Source: Sabellastarte sp. h YS-2021
Taxonomy: Eukaryota; Annelida; Polychaeta; Sabellida; Sabellidae
Direction of reading: 5' to 3'
Assembly: GCA_964017235.1 (NCBI GenBank)
Contig: OZ024933.1
Location: forward strand, 55,720,255-55,784,254
Length of the DNA stretch: 64,000 nucleotides
Under the pieces are notes generated by a model. The model was not told the origin of the DNA, searched no databases, and saw nothing but the letters and a program-made list of their open reading frames with translations. This document shows, piece by piece, positions 11,901 to 24,459 of this stretch. Position 1 is the stretch's first letter. Each line of letters begins with the position of its first letter. Made by a program: the position numbers and the translations under genes.

Positions 11901-13908
11901 TATTAAAATGCCAGTCAGTTGTGTAACCCGGATTAGTTTAATATTAAAAATATCAAGGACAGGCATATTTGCATATAAACAAAACAACTGACTCTCAACT
12001 GTTTGCAAGTTAGAAAGTAAATTTGTAACTCCAAAGAAACAAACGGGCCTATGAAAAGTAAAGGCTAAAGATTCCCAGCAACTTAACATCAGAATCAAGA
12101 GGATATTTTCTTCAGAAGAATCAATACGCTGTTGCTTTATTAAGAAATGAAACAGATAGACTGGGAAAGATATGATTCAGTGTCGATACCTATTCTCATA
12201 TTAGCATTTAACAGAAGGTAGGGATATCAGAACTAAGTTATGCTCAGTGGTCCACTTAGTACACAGGTTTTACACTACTAGTTATTTTTTTCTTATTTGA
12301 AAACCACATAACATAAAAGATAATCAAACAGTATCCTTCCACTGTCAATTTATGATACCTTCCATACAGATGTGTTATCAAATGAAATTATAGAGCCAAA
12401 TCTCTGAAAGAGTAATGCAATACCGTAATTCCAATAAAGGGCCTTGATATACCAAGATTTGGAAACGTGTCTGTCTAAAGTTTTACGCTGTGCCCCATCA
12501 TTACCTCCACCAGGGGTGTATCTTTTTGGGACGCATTTGTATGTCTGTTTGTCTGCCTGTGTAGTAACTCCAAAAGTAAATGGCCCAGATTTTTCTCAAT
12601 TTATTATGAGGGCAGAGCCTGACCACGAACTATGCCCTTTCACAAGCTGTGTTAATCTCTACATATTGGAGGGGTGACGGAGTGTGGGATGGATATCACA
12701 GGCTGATCCAGCTTTGAATAAGGGCTGGGGGTTCGCATGTCAGCGGCATGCAAAAGTCATCGTACCATAGTCAACTTTTAATTCTGTGTCTGTTGCTTTA
12801 GGTTCATTGTCAAACCCATAACATTTTTTTTCCTTAATCCCCTGGATTTGCTAGTGGATATAGGGGTCAAATCTTTCTTCAACATGCTCTAGCCATATAC
12901 AAGGTTTTTTTTTTTGGAAGTGTAAAGCTGAGGTCGTGAAACAGGAATAAATACAGAACCGACTGTAGGAAAAATGTTACCTAAGTTTAAGGTTGTGCTC
13001 TGTAGTTTCCTTTTTATAACAAAATTACAAAAATAAAAAAACATTCGTCCTGATTATATTTTACAGAATTCCACTCCTTTTGATCTTGTCTGCCCCCTTT
13101 AATCATGTTTGAATTAACCCCCAACGTTGCTTCTTTTAAGTCTAAAGAACCAGATCATCAACATTGCAAAATCTTAACATTTTATATAATAACAGCTGCA
13201 ATAGATTGAAAGGATTTATGAACTGTGAACTTTTCAGAAAAAAATAACACGCACCCCCCCTCCCCCCAAAAAAAAACCCTGAGAACAGTAATAAATAAGC
13301 CACATTGACAATAACTTTCTAATGGATGACAAAATTGCTATAATACAATGAAGAAAGCAAAAATTAACTCTTGATTACAGAGCGAACTCATGAAGTATTG
13401 GGACACACTTCAGCACAGAAACAGTCCTTCAGATAAGCCATAATGGATCACCACACTGGGAGAAGATAGGCAAAACTTGCAGTTTGTTTTCATAAGCACA
13501 GCACACCCATAAATAATAACCATCTCTCTACCTTTTGGAGGAACATTTCCAAATGGATCCAAAATTGCTTTCATATTTTGTGCATTTTATTAAAATGGAG
13601 TAACAGTGTTCAAAATTCTGTTATTTTGGTCAATAAGAAGTTGTAAGAGATTTTACATTTACTTTTGGGCTTAATTTTTCTCTTCACAGGAAAACAAAAT
13701 TTAAAAATCACTACAGACATTTGACAACGAGAAAACCCCAAGTGATTTACTTTGGATGAAAGAATATTCTAAAGAATTTTGTTCTTTGAGGCATATATCA
13801 TTCATATTAAATTGTACCTAACTTCAATACACCTTCAACTCCAACTCCAGATTAAATGTTTCTTAAATTGGTCCCTCTAAAGCTAAACCAATATTTTAAA
13901 ATTAGGTT
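8936..13908 (-). other. Intron side of the K2P gene, no exon seen
   Basis: Upstream of the channel exon in its transcript direction. A search by eye for a donor following an ACN-ATH-G codon series found no open candidate here. Part of 12490-12710 (TTACCTCCACCAGGGGTGT, then CTGTTTGTCTGCCTG) looks like an old copy of the CCTCCACC-ended repeat. Confidence 0.5.
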
Positions 13909-14095
13909 GATGGGTAAGTGGGTTAGCACACTCGCCTTACACCTGGTATGTCATAGGTTCAATTCCTGGTCATTTTTTGAAACTGTGAAATTGATTGACT
14001 AGTTTGTCCTGATTTTCTTCCATGCCTCAGCTACCCATCATGATATGATCAATGTGTTCAAAGCAGCCGTAAACCCAAATCAGTCAGTTAATTTC
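13909..14095 (+). repeat. tRNA-derived SINE related to family A, diverged
   Basis: The head carries GTGGGTTAGCACACTCGCCT (A-box region) and ATAGGTTCAATTCCTGG (B-box region). It is followed by a shortened body with CATGATATGATCAATGTGTT and a 3' end of TAAACCCAAATCAGTCAGTT. The order matches the copy at 37605-37850. Confidence 0.75.
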
Positions 14096-15706
14096 CTTAA
14101 AATGTACACGTCTAACAGGCCTGTCTATTATGGCTATACAACAGAACCTGGTTGTACCTGCGTCCAGGTCACAAAATTGCAGATAATAGTCTAGACTGTC
14201 AGTGACAAGGGTAATTGCACTGTCGCCTTGTATAATAAGTATGAAGCCATGCCTACACATATACCAAAATTGGTAAATTTTGTAAATTTAAATACCTTTT
14301 AAAAACTGCAACGTCAATTCTTTATATCTTATGACATATGTTATTGACAAACAGGAAAAACAATCTCTTTCGGAAATTGTAGTAGTCTGATCCATTGTGT
14401 ATCACTTTACTAAACAGTTTTACTTGAATATAATCATTTATGTTTTTGTAACCCAAACGAACTAGTTTTCTATTTTCAACCTTTAATCTTTATCCAACAC
14501 AATGCAACTTTTGATCCAGCAAGGTTAACACTTCAGTATTGTACTCTCTACTTATATTAAAGGCTATGTCATGGAAGTAAGCACGTCTTTTATTGGCTAT
14601 GGTCCAACTTAGGCTCCTAAATTGGTTAGCCTACCTTGGTTTAGACCATATTAATATAGGCTAGAATATATCAGCTCAAAATAGGATAATTTAATTCAAG
14701 AATGATTCAAAGCTAAAATTTAATGTCAGTTCATTAGATAGAATATGCATAACTAAATTATAATGTGGATTTAAACATATTAGCTGAACATTAATCTCAA
14801 TGGACATGGCTTAATAAAGTCATGAAATCTATTAATCCAGTTTATCTAATTATTTAAATTTCAATTGAGCAGCCATACCAGTTTCTTTGTGCTTATCCCA
14901 TCTGTAGACCTGCTAATAGATAATCTGTGTCTATTATTCAAAGTGTGTTCAAATTTGTTTGTAGTGTGACAACATGACTGAGAATGAAAAAAAACCCACA
15001 TGCAGATCCCTGGCTACTTTTCTATGTGTGAATCTGCAATATTTAATCATTGGTGTCTTAAACTTGAGACTAGGAGAACGGAGACATGTGGCTTGACCTT
15101 TAATTTTTCTAAGCATGTTGCAATAATCACTTTTAAATAATTTTAAAATGGATTTTTTAAAGTTATGCAGTTTCTTTTTCTAAAAATCTCCGGTTTAAAT
15201 ATATTCTCAGTGGAAAAAAGGGTTCTTGATCCTTTGGTAATATTTTGACGTATTGTGAAATTTCACCTATGATTTGTGGAAGTAATTTATACCAGGCTCT
15301 GCAAACACAGAAAAACCATCCTTTTTGCTAAGAAACCTAGTCAACCAAATCTTTAGAGGTTTTCATGTAAAAATGAGAAAAAAATCGGGGCTGGTAAATG
15401 AATGGGGTATTCTGACAGAAAATCCCTTGACTCAACTTCAGAAACCACCCACTGAGATGATTTGCAATTTGCTAATACTCAAGTAACTAGTTTGCCTTCA
15501 AGAGGAGATTTTGTAATAAGGTCTTAAATTGTAGATCCCTCATTTCTTTTCAAAATTGACAGGCAGTTTGACTATTTAATAGCCAATGGATTCAGAAAGA
15601 GGTTTTTGTTTTATTATCAATCATTTTTGGGAAATTTTAAGTAGTAAAACAAATTATTTTAAAGACAGGAAGCAAACAAGGCTGTGACCAATGTATACAG
15701 GGTTAC
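14096..15706. other. AT-rich non-coding stretch
   Basis: No gene seen. 14560-14870 is notably rich in TAAT and ATTA words, which may be only AT bias. Confidence 0.4.
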
Positions 15707-15721
15707 GGGGGGGGGGGGGGG
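15707..15721 (+). repeat. Poly-G tract, 15 bp
   Basis: An uninterrupted run of G. Similar runs occur at 30322, 33403 and 59005. Confidence 0.9.
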
Positions 15722-15987
15722 AGGTGTAATTTAGGAATAAGGTATTAGATTGCGGACATTTCAATTATTTTCAAAAGTAAGATCTCAGTTATATCCGGTG
15801 TCATTTTGATGGACAGAGACAATAGATAAGCTTTCTGAATATTTCAATGTTGGACATAAATTAAAGGTTTCCAGTGAAAAGAGGACTGTTTCATTTTTTG
15901 CAATAGTGTCCCCAATTGGAATATATGATCCCCCATTTTTGACTTGATTTCAGCCAATCAAATTTCCAAATTTGGCACTTATAAGAA

Positions 15988-16217
15988 TTTATTTATTTGG
16001 GGTTTTACGTCGCTTTCAACACTGTACAGGTCATATCACAAGGGGTAGTTGGAAGGGCAGAGGAAACCAGTACATACAGTTCATTAGGGTTCTGTACTGT
16101 ACACTGCCGACCAACGGCAAGCAACTACCAGCTTTCCCACTTGAGGCCATGTCGGGAACTGAACCCCGGCCTCAGAGGTTGGAGGGGAGAGTGTTACCAC
16201 TCTGCCACCGTGGCCCC
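15988..16217 (-). repeat. tRNA-derived SINE, family A, full length with target-site duplication
   Basis: On the minus strand it starts GGGGCCACGGTGGCAGAGTG (A-box region), then a GGGGTTCAGTTCC B-box, then a body with GGGAAAGCTGGTAGTTGCTT and GATATGACCTGTACAGTG. It ends GACGTAAAACCCCAAATAAA. It is flanked by 14-bp direct repeats, GGCACTTATAAGAA at 15974-15987 and GGCACTTGTAAGAA at 16218-16231, which differ at one base. Two overlapping open frames across it are by-products of the SINE. Confidence 0.92.
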
Positions 16218-16231
16218 GGCACTTGTAAGAA

Positions 16232-16454
16232 ACTTGTATAATTGGAGGTGGTTTTCCTTGTTTCTTTTTTCATAAAAAATATATTTATAGTAAACTACCT
16301 TATATAGTTCATATATATAATTCATCTGGAGAATAAAAGTACAAAATCTAATCATCTATTAGGCTTATAAGTCACTTTAATTTTGTTTTATATTTTAAGT
16401 ATTGATAAAACGTTTGTACCTTAGTCTTTATACGAATGTATATGGTTTACAATA
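16232..16454. other. Non-coding spacer
   Basis: AT-rich, nothing recognised. Confidence 0.4.
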
Positions 16455-16695
16455 TCCAACATCCAATTCACGATTTGCGATGCGATTTTTGACATGCGAT
16501 TTGGATGTTTACATATATTTGATTTTCTAAAATATACAAAATTGAAGCTGTGATTTTAATTTTCATCTGAATTTTCCCCCTCAGAGTGAAAGAATGCTGT
16601 TGCACATCAGATGTCTGTTGTCAGAAAATTGGACTCTGACAAATGTAAACACCCAAAATTGCTGTCAAAAATCGGGCATTGGATGTTTGATGTGG
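16455..16695. mobile_element. Candidate foldback or MITE with long imperfect inverted arms
   Basis: The left arm (about 16455-16515, AACATCCAATTCACGATTT... TTTGGATGTTTACAT) and the right arm (about 16637-16695) are imperfect reverse complements. They share AACATCCAAT, CGATTTTTGACA and GTGTTTACAT in the same order. The spacer is about 120 bp. Exact ends and target duplication are unclear. It overlaps the start of an open frame at 16594-16878, which is therefore doubtful. Confidence 0.5.
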
Positions 16696-17675
16696 CATAG
16701 ATGTTTACGTAGACCATGCGATGGAAAAGCTAGTCCACTTAGCCTCCAACCAATGGAAGTGATAGATCCACAGAACGAGTATAATCTAATCATTCTTCAT
16801 GCTGCACTTAATCCTTGTTTCAGCAGATTTGAAGGCACAGAGGATAAAAACTGTCTTTGGTCTCTTCATAAAGCATAAGATCTCATGGTAAATCATGGTT
16901 CATGTCCTTGCTTAAAACAGGTAAATAAATCTACATATGGAATTACTGATAACAGTTTTTCTTTAGATGTCTAAATTTAGTCTTTGTGCCGACTTTTAGT
17001 CTGGATTTGCGGGTCTAAATCAAGACGTACAAAAACAAGTTAACAAACATTCATTAAGGTTTTCCAAATTTTTAAATGCATTACAGCAAACACTTTGTAG
17101 GTCTTAGTACACTCAAAGCTGCTTTGTTTGATTAAAAATATCTCTTTTTGGCCAGAAAGTGTTTCATTGGATGTAAACAAAGGCTCATATGATGGATCAC
17201 TCTAAGACTATATTGAAGTTAGTGCAAGGCATAATTACAGGATTATTAAAAAAAATTGAAGTATTTTTCCAGCCCAGCAAAGCTTTTTCCAATTTTGGTA
17301 TATTGCCTTTTATTTTCTAAAGACAAAATGTAGTTGACCTAAATAAAGGGGACATACTGAGTGGGTAATTCTTTCTTTCTATATTCTCCAGTGACCCTTA
17401 CCATGGGTTTTACAGTATTAAATATGTATATTTCATTAATTATACAAGCCACAATGTACATCGTAATAAAGTAATTTTATATTGTTTCTGGGTGTCTTTT
17501 AAATCTATGCAGAAAGCATGGAGGAATCTCAAGTTACACATTTAAGTTTTTATATTCAGTGATGCCTGTAACTATGGGTCAGTTTCCCAGTGAAATGATT
17601 TGCATTGTTTGATAAATATGGACTTAATTTACATAATACTTTGGGCAACGTGGTGTCTTCTCAAAAGGTCTTCGG
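16696..17675. other. AT-rich non-coding stretch
   Basis: No gene, named repeat or RNA seen. Confidence 0.4.
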
Positions 17676-17818
17676 AGACGTAGTGGTTAGCAAGTTTGGC
17701 ACCTAATCATAGACGGTCACCTCTGTGGGTTCAAGTCCCACAAGTGGCAATGCTGAGGACCTGTCGCAATATGACCACGGCTGTTAAATGGGATGTAAAA
17801 CCCAAACTTTGACATTGA
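17676..17818 (+). repeat. tRNA-derived SINE, family B
   Basis: The tRNA-like head has GTAGTGGTTAGCAAGTTTGG (A-box region) and GTGGGTTCAAGTCCCAC (T-arm with B-box). It is followed by GAGGACCTGTCGCAATATGA and an end in GGGATGTAAAACCCAAACTT. The same order is seen at 33035 on plus and at 35646 and 55965 on minus. Confidence 0.85.
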
Positions 17819-17819
17819 C

Positions 17820-18005
17820 CTGTTCTCGTCTGATCACTGAAGTTAAGCAGTACTAGGTTTGGTTATTACTGGGTGACAGTCTGAGTTCTGGGCCAGTTAT
17901 CAACGGATACATAGTGACTTGGAGGATCACTTAAATACTGGTTGAGTTGTAGTATAACCGAAACAAGATACTAATTGCAATGTTAACCCAATCAATCAAT
18001 CAATC
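17820..18005 (+). repeat. 5S rRNA-derived SINE-like element
   Basis: 17821-17850 matches metazoan 5S rRNA from about nucleotide 30 onward (TTCTCGTCTGATCACTGAAG then TTAAGCA). Weaker matches follow to about 17890 (GGTTATTACTGGGTGAC). The first ~27 nt of 5S are absent, so it is not an intact 5S gene. An unrelated body follows and ends in TTAACCCAATCAATCAATCA, the kind of 3' tail SINEs carry. A 5S-headed (SINE3-type) retroposon fits best. Confidence 0.75.
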
Positions 18006-21000
18006 AAATGTATTAATAATCATCATACAAATATGACGTGATAAAATCAAACTATCCTTAGACTTACATAAAGGTCACTCAAGAAAGTGGCTATTAGTGT
18101 TGTCAATCATATTCATACAACTTTATTTATTCACTTTTATAGATGAATTACTGGACTAAAGATATGACTATTGTGGCAAAACTCTGAAAAGAAAGTTTCG
18201 ATTATATCTCAGTAAAAAGAGAGAGAGACTTGATTTGTAGAATGCCAAAGTACCATGGCTTGGAAACTTAATATTTCCACGTTAGCCTTAATAGGTCCCA
18301 TGTGTTCATTAAAAGATCAAGTTTGGTTTTGATGAAATTGTAACAGATAGGATACTCAACATATCCCACATGTTCTCATCAGCTAAATATAAATCCACGA
18401 TCATTGAAGTGAGGACAGGGGGGATCACTTATCAAACATGACGAAGCCCTGATCCACTGAAACTCCAAACAGTTTTATGAATGACATCAATGAAATTCAA
18501 TCAAAGCACTGGTTTTTTGACAGCAAATCCAATTAAGGACACTGACTGTTATAAATAATCAGAGAACAAAAATAATAAGGATGTAACATTCCCTGAAAAT
18601 TGTACAAGTGGTTTGAATATTGAGCCCTTGCTTGGCATCAGAAAATAAGCCTTAACATACTGAAACCACATGCAAGGCTAGTGAGTTACTGGAGCCCTAA
18701 ATATAAGCTGAACACAAGAAAATGTCTGGGGTTGTGTTATAAATCCATCAGAACCCTATGTGACTGTAATGTGAACAAATATACTGATCCACTCGCAGGA
18801 CGGCCCAAATTAAACCCATTCTTCTGTGCCAAAATGTTTTTTTTTCTTTTCTTTACAAATTGACGATTTACAAGAATATTTTTATTCAGAATAATGAATA
18901 ACTATACATATATTACAAAGAAGACTACTAAGATGTTTCAAATGTTTAACTTAAGTCATTATTTATCTTACATATTATAAAGGAAGACCTTTACACTTCT
19001 GTCAGAAGTTTCCATTTATGTCAATCATTACAATCCAGACCATAGAATTTATTATAAGCTCTGGTTGGACTCTGATAATAGTAAAAATACAAATTAATAA
19101 TTTTATTATAGTATCAAAATACTCAGAGAGGGGTTATGATAAGGGCTATGGAATTGAAGGAATCATATTTAAGAGTTTTTAAGAGCAGGGATTTTTCTGA
19201 GCTGGGTTTTAGGAGAGAGAGAGAAGATATTGCAGCGGTAGAATACTAATAGTAGAAAATGTTTTTATGAAGAGAGAATTTGTCCTTGAACTGTGTTTAG
19301 GCCGGAAAAAAGAGCTTTTTAGGTGTACTGATTAGAATAATAACAATAATAATAATAAAAAAAGTACGCCATGCACCTGTGTTATAAATACAAGCTTACA
19401 CTAACCACCAATCACAATACTAAAGCCTTTTAATTCTACAGATGTCATGAAGTAAATTAGTGTTCACCTCTCCTATAGTATCTTAAATTATTTGAACACA
19501 CAATTTCAGAGCCTTAAAACACTATGGTTACATATGTTATCTTAGTACCCTCTCAAGACAAAGGAGACAAGAATTCTAATGGGATCTGTTTCATTGTTTA
19601 TCTGCCTGTCTGTTAGTGCACATAACCGGCAAACTATACTATAGCTTGGGTATAACTGTTACTTATTCCTCCTCAAAAATGGTCTGGATCCAGATGTGGA
19701 TCGCGAATCCAGAATTGTTTTTTATGATTTTTTTTGCGCTACCCACAGTCAAAGGGTTTTGCATTCTCAGACATTGCTTGTATAACCATCTTTAAAACCA
19801 CCATGACTTGTTCAGTAATTGTATCTATATAGTCGTATTTTCTTGTGTTTGTAAACTACAGCAACAGTAATTATGGATGGATTTAGCCTTGTCACAGGCG
19901 TTAATACGTAAAGTATAGACACAACTGTTTTATAAAATTTTAAATTACACCTGAGAGTTTTTCCTTTGTTAAAAGTGTCCATTATCTTTCACTATTGGCC
20001 ACTTTGTGATTCTGACCATATATAGAAGTCTTTTTAGCACATTTCCAAAGAAACCCTTTTACACTTAAATACACACCAGGAATATAGAAATGAAAAGTAA
20101 TGATGTTAAACAAGATCTTAAAAATTATAAATTAAGGAAAAGGTGTAATTTTAATAGGTTAATAGCCTCCATTAACTTATACATAATTCTTTTTCATTAT
20201 GTTCTCGTATATATTTACTTAACTACTCCAGGAGAACTGTATCTCTAGATTGGCCTTTATCACTTTCATCATATGCACTGACGTCAAACCTCCATAGTCC
20301 CAAGCTAGCTGAGCTTCAATATGTTTGAGATATTATCAATAATTTCACAGACTTGACAGAAGGTTAGAATTATCTTTTATTAAGTACACTAAAAACTAAG
20401 ATCATTCTTTGTCATGTTCAAAAGAGTCGCAGAAATATAAGGAGTCCCTTAGTGTGTGTTTTTTTATTATAATGGCACATTATGTAATGCACCCTCAAAT
20501 CCTCCCACGACATCACACACCCCCTTCCCCCAGAAAAAAAAAACAACAACAGATTTTTCATTAATAACAAAGTGTATTTTTTAAATAAAATGAAATTAAT
20601 GACAATTTTTAACCTGAAAAAATTTGAAATTTTGACATTATTCATGATCAGGGCTAAAAATCTTGCTATCTTGTTACTGATATGACGAAACCACTCTAAA
20701 GCATTATGATAGGATTTAAGTTATTTTTGTCTTTAAGTTTTGCATCTTTTTTACCAATTCTTTTTATTTGCATTTTTAAAGTCTACCAAATAGCCATCTA
20801 TGTTCATAATTGCCTCATTTGCACTTTTTCTAGGCTTAATTAATGACATTAAAACTGACTCTGACGACTGCACAATCGGAGCATATTGTACAGAAATCTA
20901 AAATTACTGAATGCTTCCAATGGAAGCTTTTAACCTCATAAATCTATGAAGTCAAGAAACATCTACTATGCGATGAGCCACACACTGAAACAAACACATT

Positions 21001-21210
21001 CCAACGGACATAAAAAAGCAGGGCACAGAGATAGAGCAGCAATGAATTTAGAGCATTGAGGACAAGCCACTTCACACCAGGAGAGCCATTGATAACGCAG
21101 AATTAAGGGCCTGATTTATGTGTTGTGGATGCAGTCCACTGGCTTTTGTATTGTGTGGAGAACCACCCATTGTCTACTCATTAAAACCACACAACCTTTG
21201 TGCACAGTGA
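18006..21210. other. Non-coding stretch
   Basis: No gene recognised. 19590-19745 (CTGCCTGTCTGTTAGTGCAC, then TCTGGATCCAG) resembles the body of the CCTCCACC-ended repeat. 19340-19375 is an AAT-type microsatellite. Confidence 0.4.
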
Positions 21211-21218
21211 TGACGTCA
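21211..21218. promoter_or_regulatory. Perfect CRE palindrome TGACGTCA
   Basis: The consensus CREB/ATF site TGACGTCA lies in a locally GC-richer patch, 38 bp from a CTCF-like match. An isolated 8-mer is expected by chance about once per 65 kb, so function is unproven. Confidence 0.3.
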
Positions 21219-21255
21219 CAGTCGCCATTGGTGATATGGAGTAGTTTTTGAGTGT

Positions 21256-21270
21256 GGCGCCGTCTAGCGG
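21256..21270 (-). promoter_or_regulatory. Candidate CTCF-type site
   Basis: The minus strand reads CCGCTAGACGGCGCC. It fits the bilaterian CTCF core CCRSYAGRKGGCRSB at 14 of 15 positions. No occupancy information can be read from sequence. Confidence 0.35.
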
Positions 21271-21539
21271 TGACCTATATATGGGGCATGTAGGGGCGAT
21301 GGCTTTATATTGGTTACATTAGTTTGGACATTTTTCTCTCTAAAATCCTCTTGGGGACAAATCCTAAAAAACTGCTTAAGGTCTAAACACAAATTATACA
21401 TCGGGTAGCTGTAGATGATACACATATTTGCCACAATTTCTTTCATATTTCATGAATCAAATATTTGCATGACCATGCTACGCACTACAACATTTTACAA
21501 ACAAAATAATTTTCCATTTGAGACTTTAAAATTTATCCA

Positions 21540-21750
21540 GGTTTAATATCACTTTCAACACATTGTGTAAGTTATATCATAACGGGTAGTGGCAAGGACA
21601 GAGGAAACCAGTACATACTAGCTGGTCATGATTTGCATTGGAAACTGCTAGGCATCGGTAGGCAACTACAACATTTCCCACATCCGGTCGGGTCCGGGGT
21701 TCGAACCACTGATCTTAGAGATGGGAGGCGAGTGTGTCAACCAATTCACA
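21540..21750 (-). repeat. tRNA-derived SINE, family A, diverged
   Basis: Reads CACTTTCAACACATTGTGTA, GTTATATCATAACGGGTAGT, GAGGAAACCAGTACATACTA and CCGGGGTTCGAACCACTG in the family A order (minus orientation). The tRNA-like head and 3' tail are damaged. It is older than the copies at 15988 and 36951. Confidence 0.82.
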
Positions 21751-24009
21751 ATTAAGCTCAGATTCCATCAGAGAATAAAGTTATCAAAAATAATGAAGAG
21801 GATACACTACAGGTTATTAATAGTATATACTAATTTAGCCAAAATGTATTTTCCATTAATCTATGCCAGTAAACATTGGGCATTGCAAAAAACCAAAGGC
21901 AAACAAAAACACTGGTACGACATTCATGTGTACACACCCTTATTTTGGTTTAAAATTTAACCTAGGTGGGAAAATGGTAGGATTTAATTAACAAATATGC
22001 ACAAAAAGAAGCTAAACTAAACCCTCTATGTGTCGAAACGATTTAGAGGTTATCGTCTGTTTTCATTTGACGATATTTACTGCAAGGTATATGAAGGTTT
22101 TTGTTACCATTATATCCAGTCATGTGACACATGAAATTAATCTACAAATTGTAAGAAGAGAAAATCGGACAACAGAATACTTACCAGAACTTCAAATCAA
22201 ATGATCTTATCTAATATCATATGTTTACAGTGCTTAACCTTTTTCTATCATAATATTGCAAGGTACTTTAAACAAAATTAGCATCCCATTATCACAGAGC
22301 CATTGAACAACTATTGGCCATGAAGAGATGAAACATTACGGACCACTAGATCATACTTTTCAGCTACGGTCACAAGCTAAAACCAAATGTATTCACCTAC
22401 CAATGGTTGTGGTTTAATTGTGTTCGGTCCAACCCATGTGTTGGTAGCATAGATTTGAGAGGGGATTCGGTGGATTTTGCATTTGGGTAGGATGTATTTT
22501 GGGTGATACGACACATCACAAAATGCCTTTGGGACAGCCTTTTTCTGAGACATTTGAAAAAAAAGCTGTTACGTGTGCTCCCAAGCTCTATTGAACTCAA
22601 CATACCAAAGAGGATGGATACATGGGACGTCCCGTTTTGCAACTTGTATTACCAAGGTACGAGTCCTCTTTTGACAGAGCCATGAGGTTGTGAATTGATA
22701 AGCAAATATCTCTGATAAATAACTGCATGGAAATGTGTGACCGAGGCATAAAGCATTTTTTCCTCCAATATTTTGGAATACTCCAAACTAACACACCCAT
22801 TTAAAAAAAAAACTTCTGCTTTCCTGTTCTGGGTATTTTCATAACCAGGAGATATTTGATTTGGGTGTTTAAAACTGGATTGTGACAGGTTATGGGGAAT
22901 GGATAATGTTACATGACTTGTGGATTCTGTAAAGCAAAACTTCCATTGAAGCCGTCCCACTTGGACTTTTTAGTTAGTGATGTATCTTATATGTTTTTTT
23001 AAAAAAAGTTATTGCATTGGTATTTTGCAATATATCCTGATACAAGACAAACACATACTAAAACTACCATTCTTTTTTCCTGGTCTGGTCAAATTTTGAT
23101 ATATGAACTTGTTATTCCTTGAGCATCATTTTGTAAAGTAGTTTTGTAAGATTATGACGAACCTTTATTGCTCAATCAAACATGGCTTCATAGTTTAAAC
23201 TAGAAAGTTTTGTGGTAAAAATGTTAACAAAAATACACAGAGGTTGCTTGCAGCAATGGTAATAAACAGCTTTATGTCAGTTTTGCTTTTGTTGTTATTT
23301 TTGTAAGAAATTTAGGCTGAAAGCAAAATATATTTAATACCAAAACAACCATGTTATCAAACACAGCTCTATCTATATCTCCTGAAACATTAGTGTCCAA
23401 AGTAAGAGTTTAAATTCAATTTCTGTGGTAATCGCTACTGACGTTTATTTCATTTTCTGTGGTAATTACTATACATGTGCGAAGTTATATAGACAAATAC
23501 CTTAGTACAAATTTATTGTATTTGGTGCATTTCTTTTGCAAAGTAGCGCAAATAGTGTAAATCTATGCCAGGAGCCAATAATCATCTTTCTTGCAGTATA
23601 CAAAAGTCCCTTAAACAATCCATAGAAAAAAATGTCACTCTTCAAATGACCAGAATAAAGAGTGGACTATTTGAAAAAGACCATTTGATGGAGGTAAAAA
23701 CTTCAATACATCGTCACACAATTAAGGGATGTTTGAAGTATTTTAGTGTTACAAAGTAGTGTACTCCTTCGTTTTTGAAAGATTCAGGTGAAAAATGGAA
23801 AACCATGCAGTATCTAAGTTGGCTTGGTGGGGACATATTCAACTCCCCCATTACAAGTCATGGGTTTCAATTCACAGCCAGATCTGAAGGAGCAAATTTG
23901 GTAGTCACATGCAGGTGTCTAATGCTTTTATTGATGAAGAATAAGCACTGCTCTTCTCCATCACCTCAAGTGCACTTCGTCATGTGACCTATCGTATGTG
24001 ATAAAAGTA
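21751..24009. other. Non-coding stretch
   Basis: Several short open frames overlap on both strands at 22397-22960, but none shows a recognisable domain. At 22393-22409 the minus strand has a donor-like site after an ACCACAACCATTG series, but a stop codon lies directly upstream in that frame. Confidence 0.4.
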
Positions 24010-24130
24010 GCCTTGCTTAAGGCTCAAATTTGTATGCACCCTAAACATACCATGTAGAGATATTTGATATTCATAAATCAATCATACATGTTAGGAGATA
24101 TAGCTCATCAGACAGGGATCACTGTTCCAG
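24010..24130 (+). repeat. Unnamed interspersed repeat, copy 1
   Basis: GTAGCCTTGCTTAAGGCTCA, then GATATTTGATATTCATAAA, ATCATACATGTTAGGAGATA and CATCAGACAG. It is collinear with 62488-62610. Class unknown. Confidence 0.7.
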
Positions 24131-24308
24131 CTGAATGCTGATGCAAAAAGCCAGCATATATGTAAGAGGACATCACTTAAACTGAAAGGTTTTCCTAATT
24201 ATAGAGAAACGTGAGGATTTAAAAAGGCTATACTGAAAGCCACATTAAGGATATATCAAAGAATAAAACCTTTTCATAAATAAACTGCAATTTGAAAAGC
24301 CTACCAAT

Positions 24309-24459
24309 GGCCAGTACATACAGTTGGTCAAGGTTCTGTGCTGTAAACTGCTGACCAACGGTAAGAAACTACCAACTTTCCCACATAGGGTCTGGGGATT
24401 GAACTGCAGACCTCAGAGGTGGCAGGTGAGTGTGTTACCACTGCGCCACTGTGGCCCCT
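24309..24459 (-). repeat. tRNA-derived SINE, family A, lacking its 3' part
   Basis: Contains the head (GGGGCCACAGTGGCGCAGTG on minus) and the first half of the body up to CCAGTACATACAGTTGGTCA. The tail half with GACGTAAAACCCC is missing. Confidence 0.85.

Noticed and set aside
14560-14870. Conserved homeodomain-type enhancer
   Set aside because: Many TAAT words, but these are expected in AT-rich DNA; no conservation can be judged from one sequence.
15972-16275. Two overlapping plus-strand frames as genes
   Set aside because: They lie across a full-length SINE with target duplication; the same peptide appears at other SINE copies (36936, 62515).
17820-17890. Functional 5S rRNA gene
   Set aside because: The first ~27 nt are missing, the second half is heavily changed and a SINE-type tail follows.
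22393-22660. Minus-strand ACC ACA ACC ATT G before GTAGGT as the missing pore exon
   Set aside because: It fits TTTIG plus a donor, but a TAA lies immediately upstream in frame and the expected pore-helix residues are absent.
23975-24000. Second donor-like match for the missing pore exon
   Set aside because: The donor is weak (GTCACA), an in-frame stop lies close upstream and no membrane segment is encoded.
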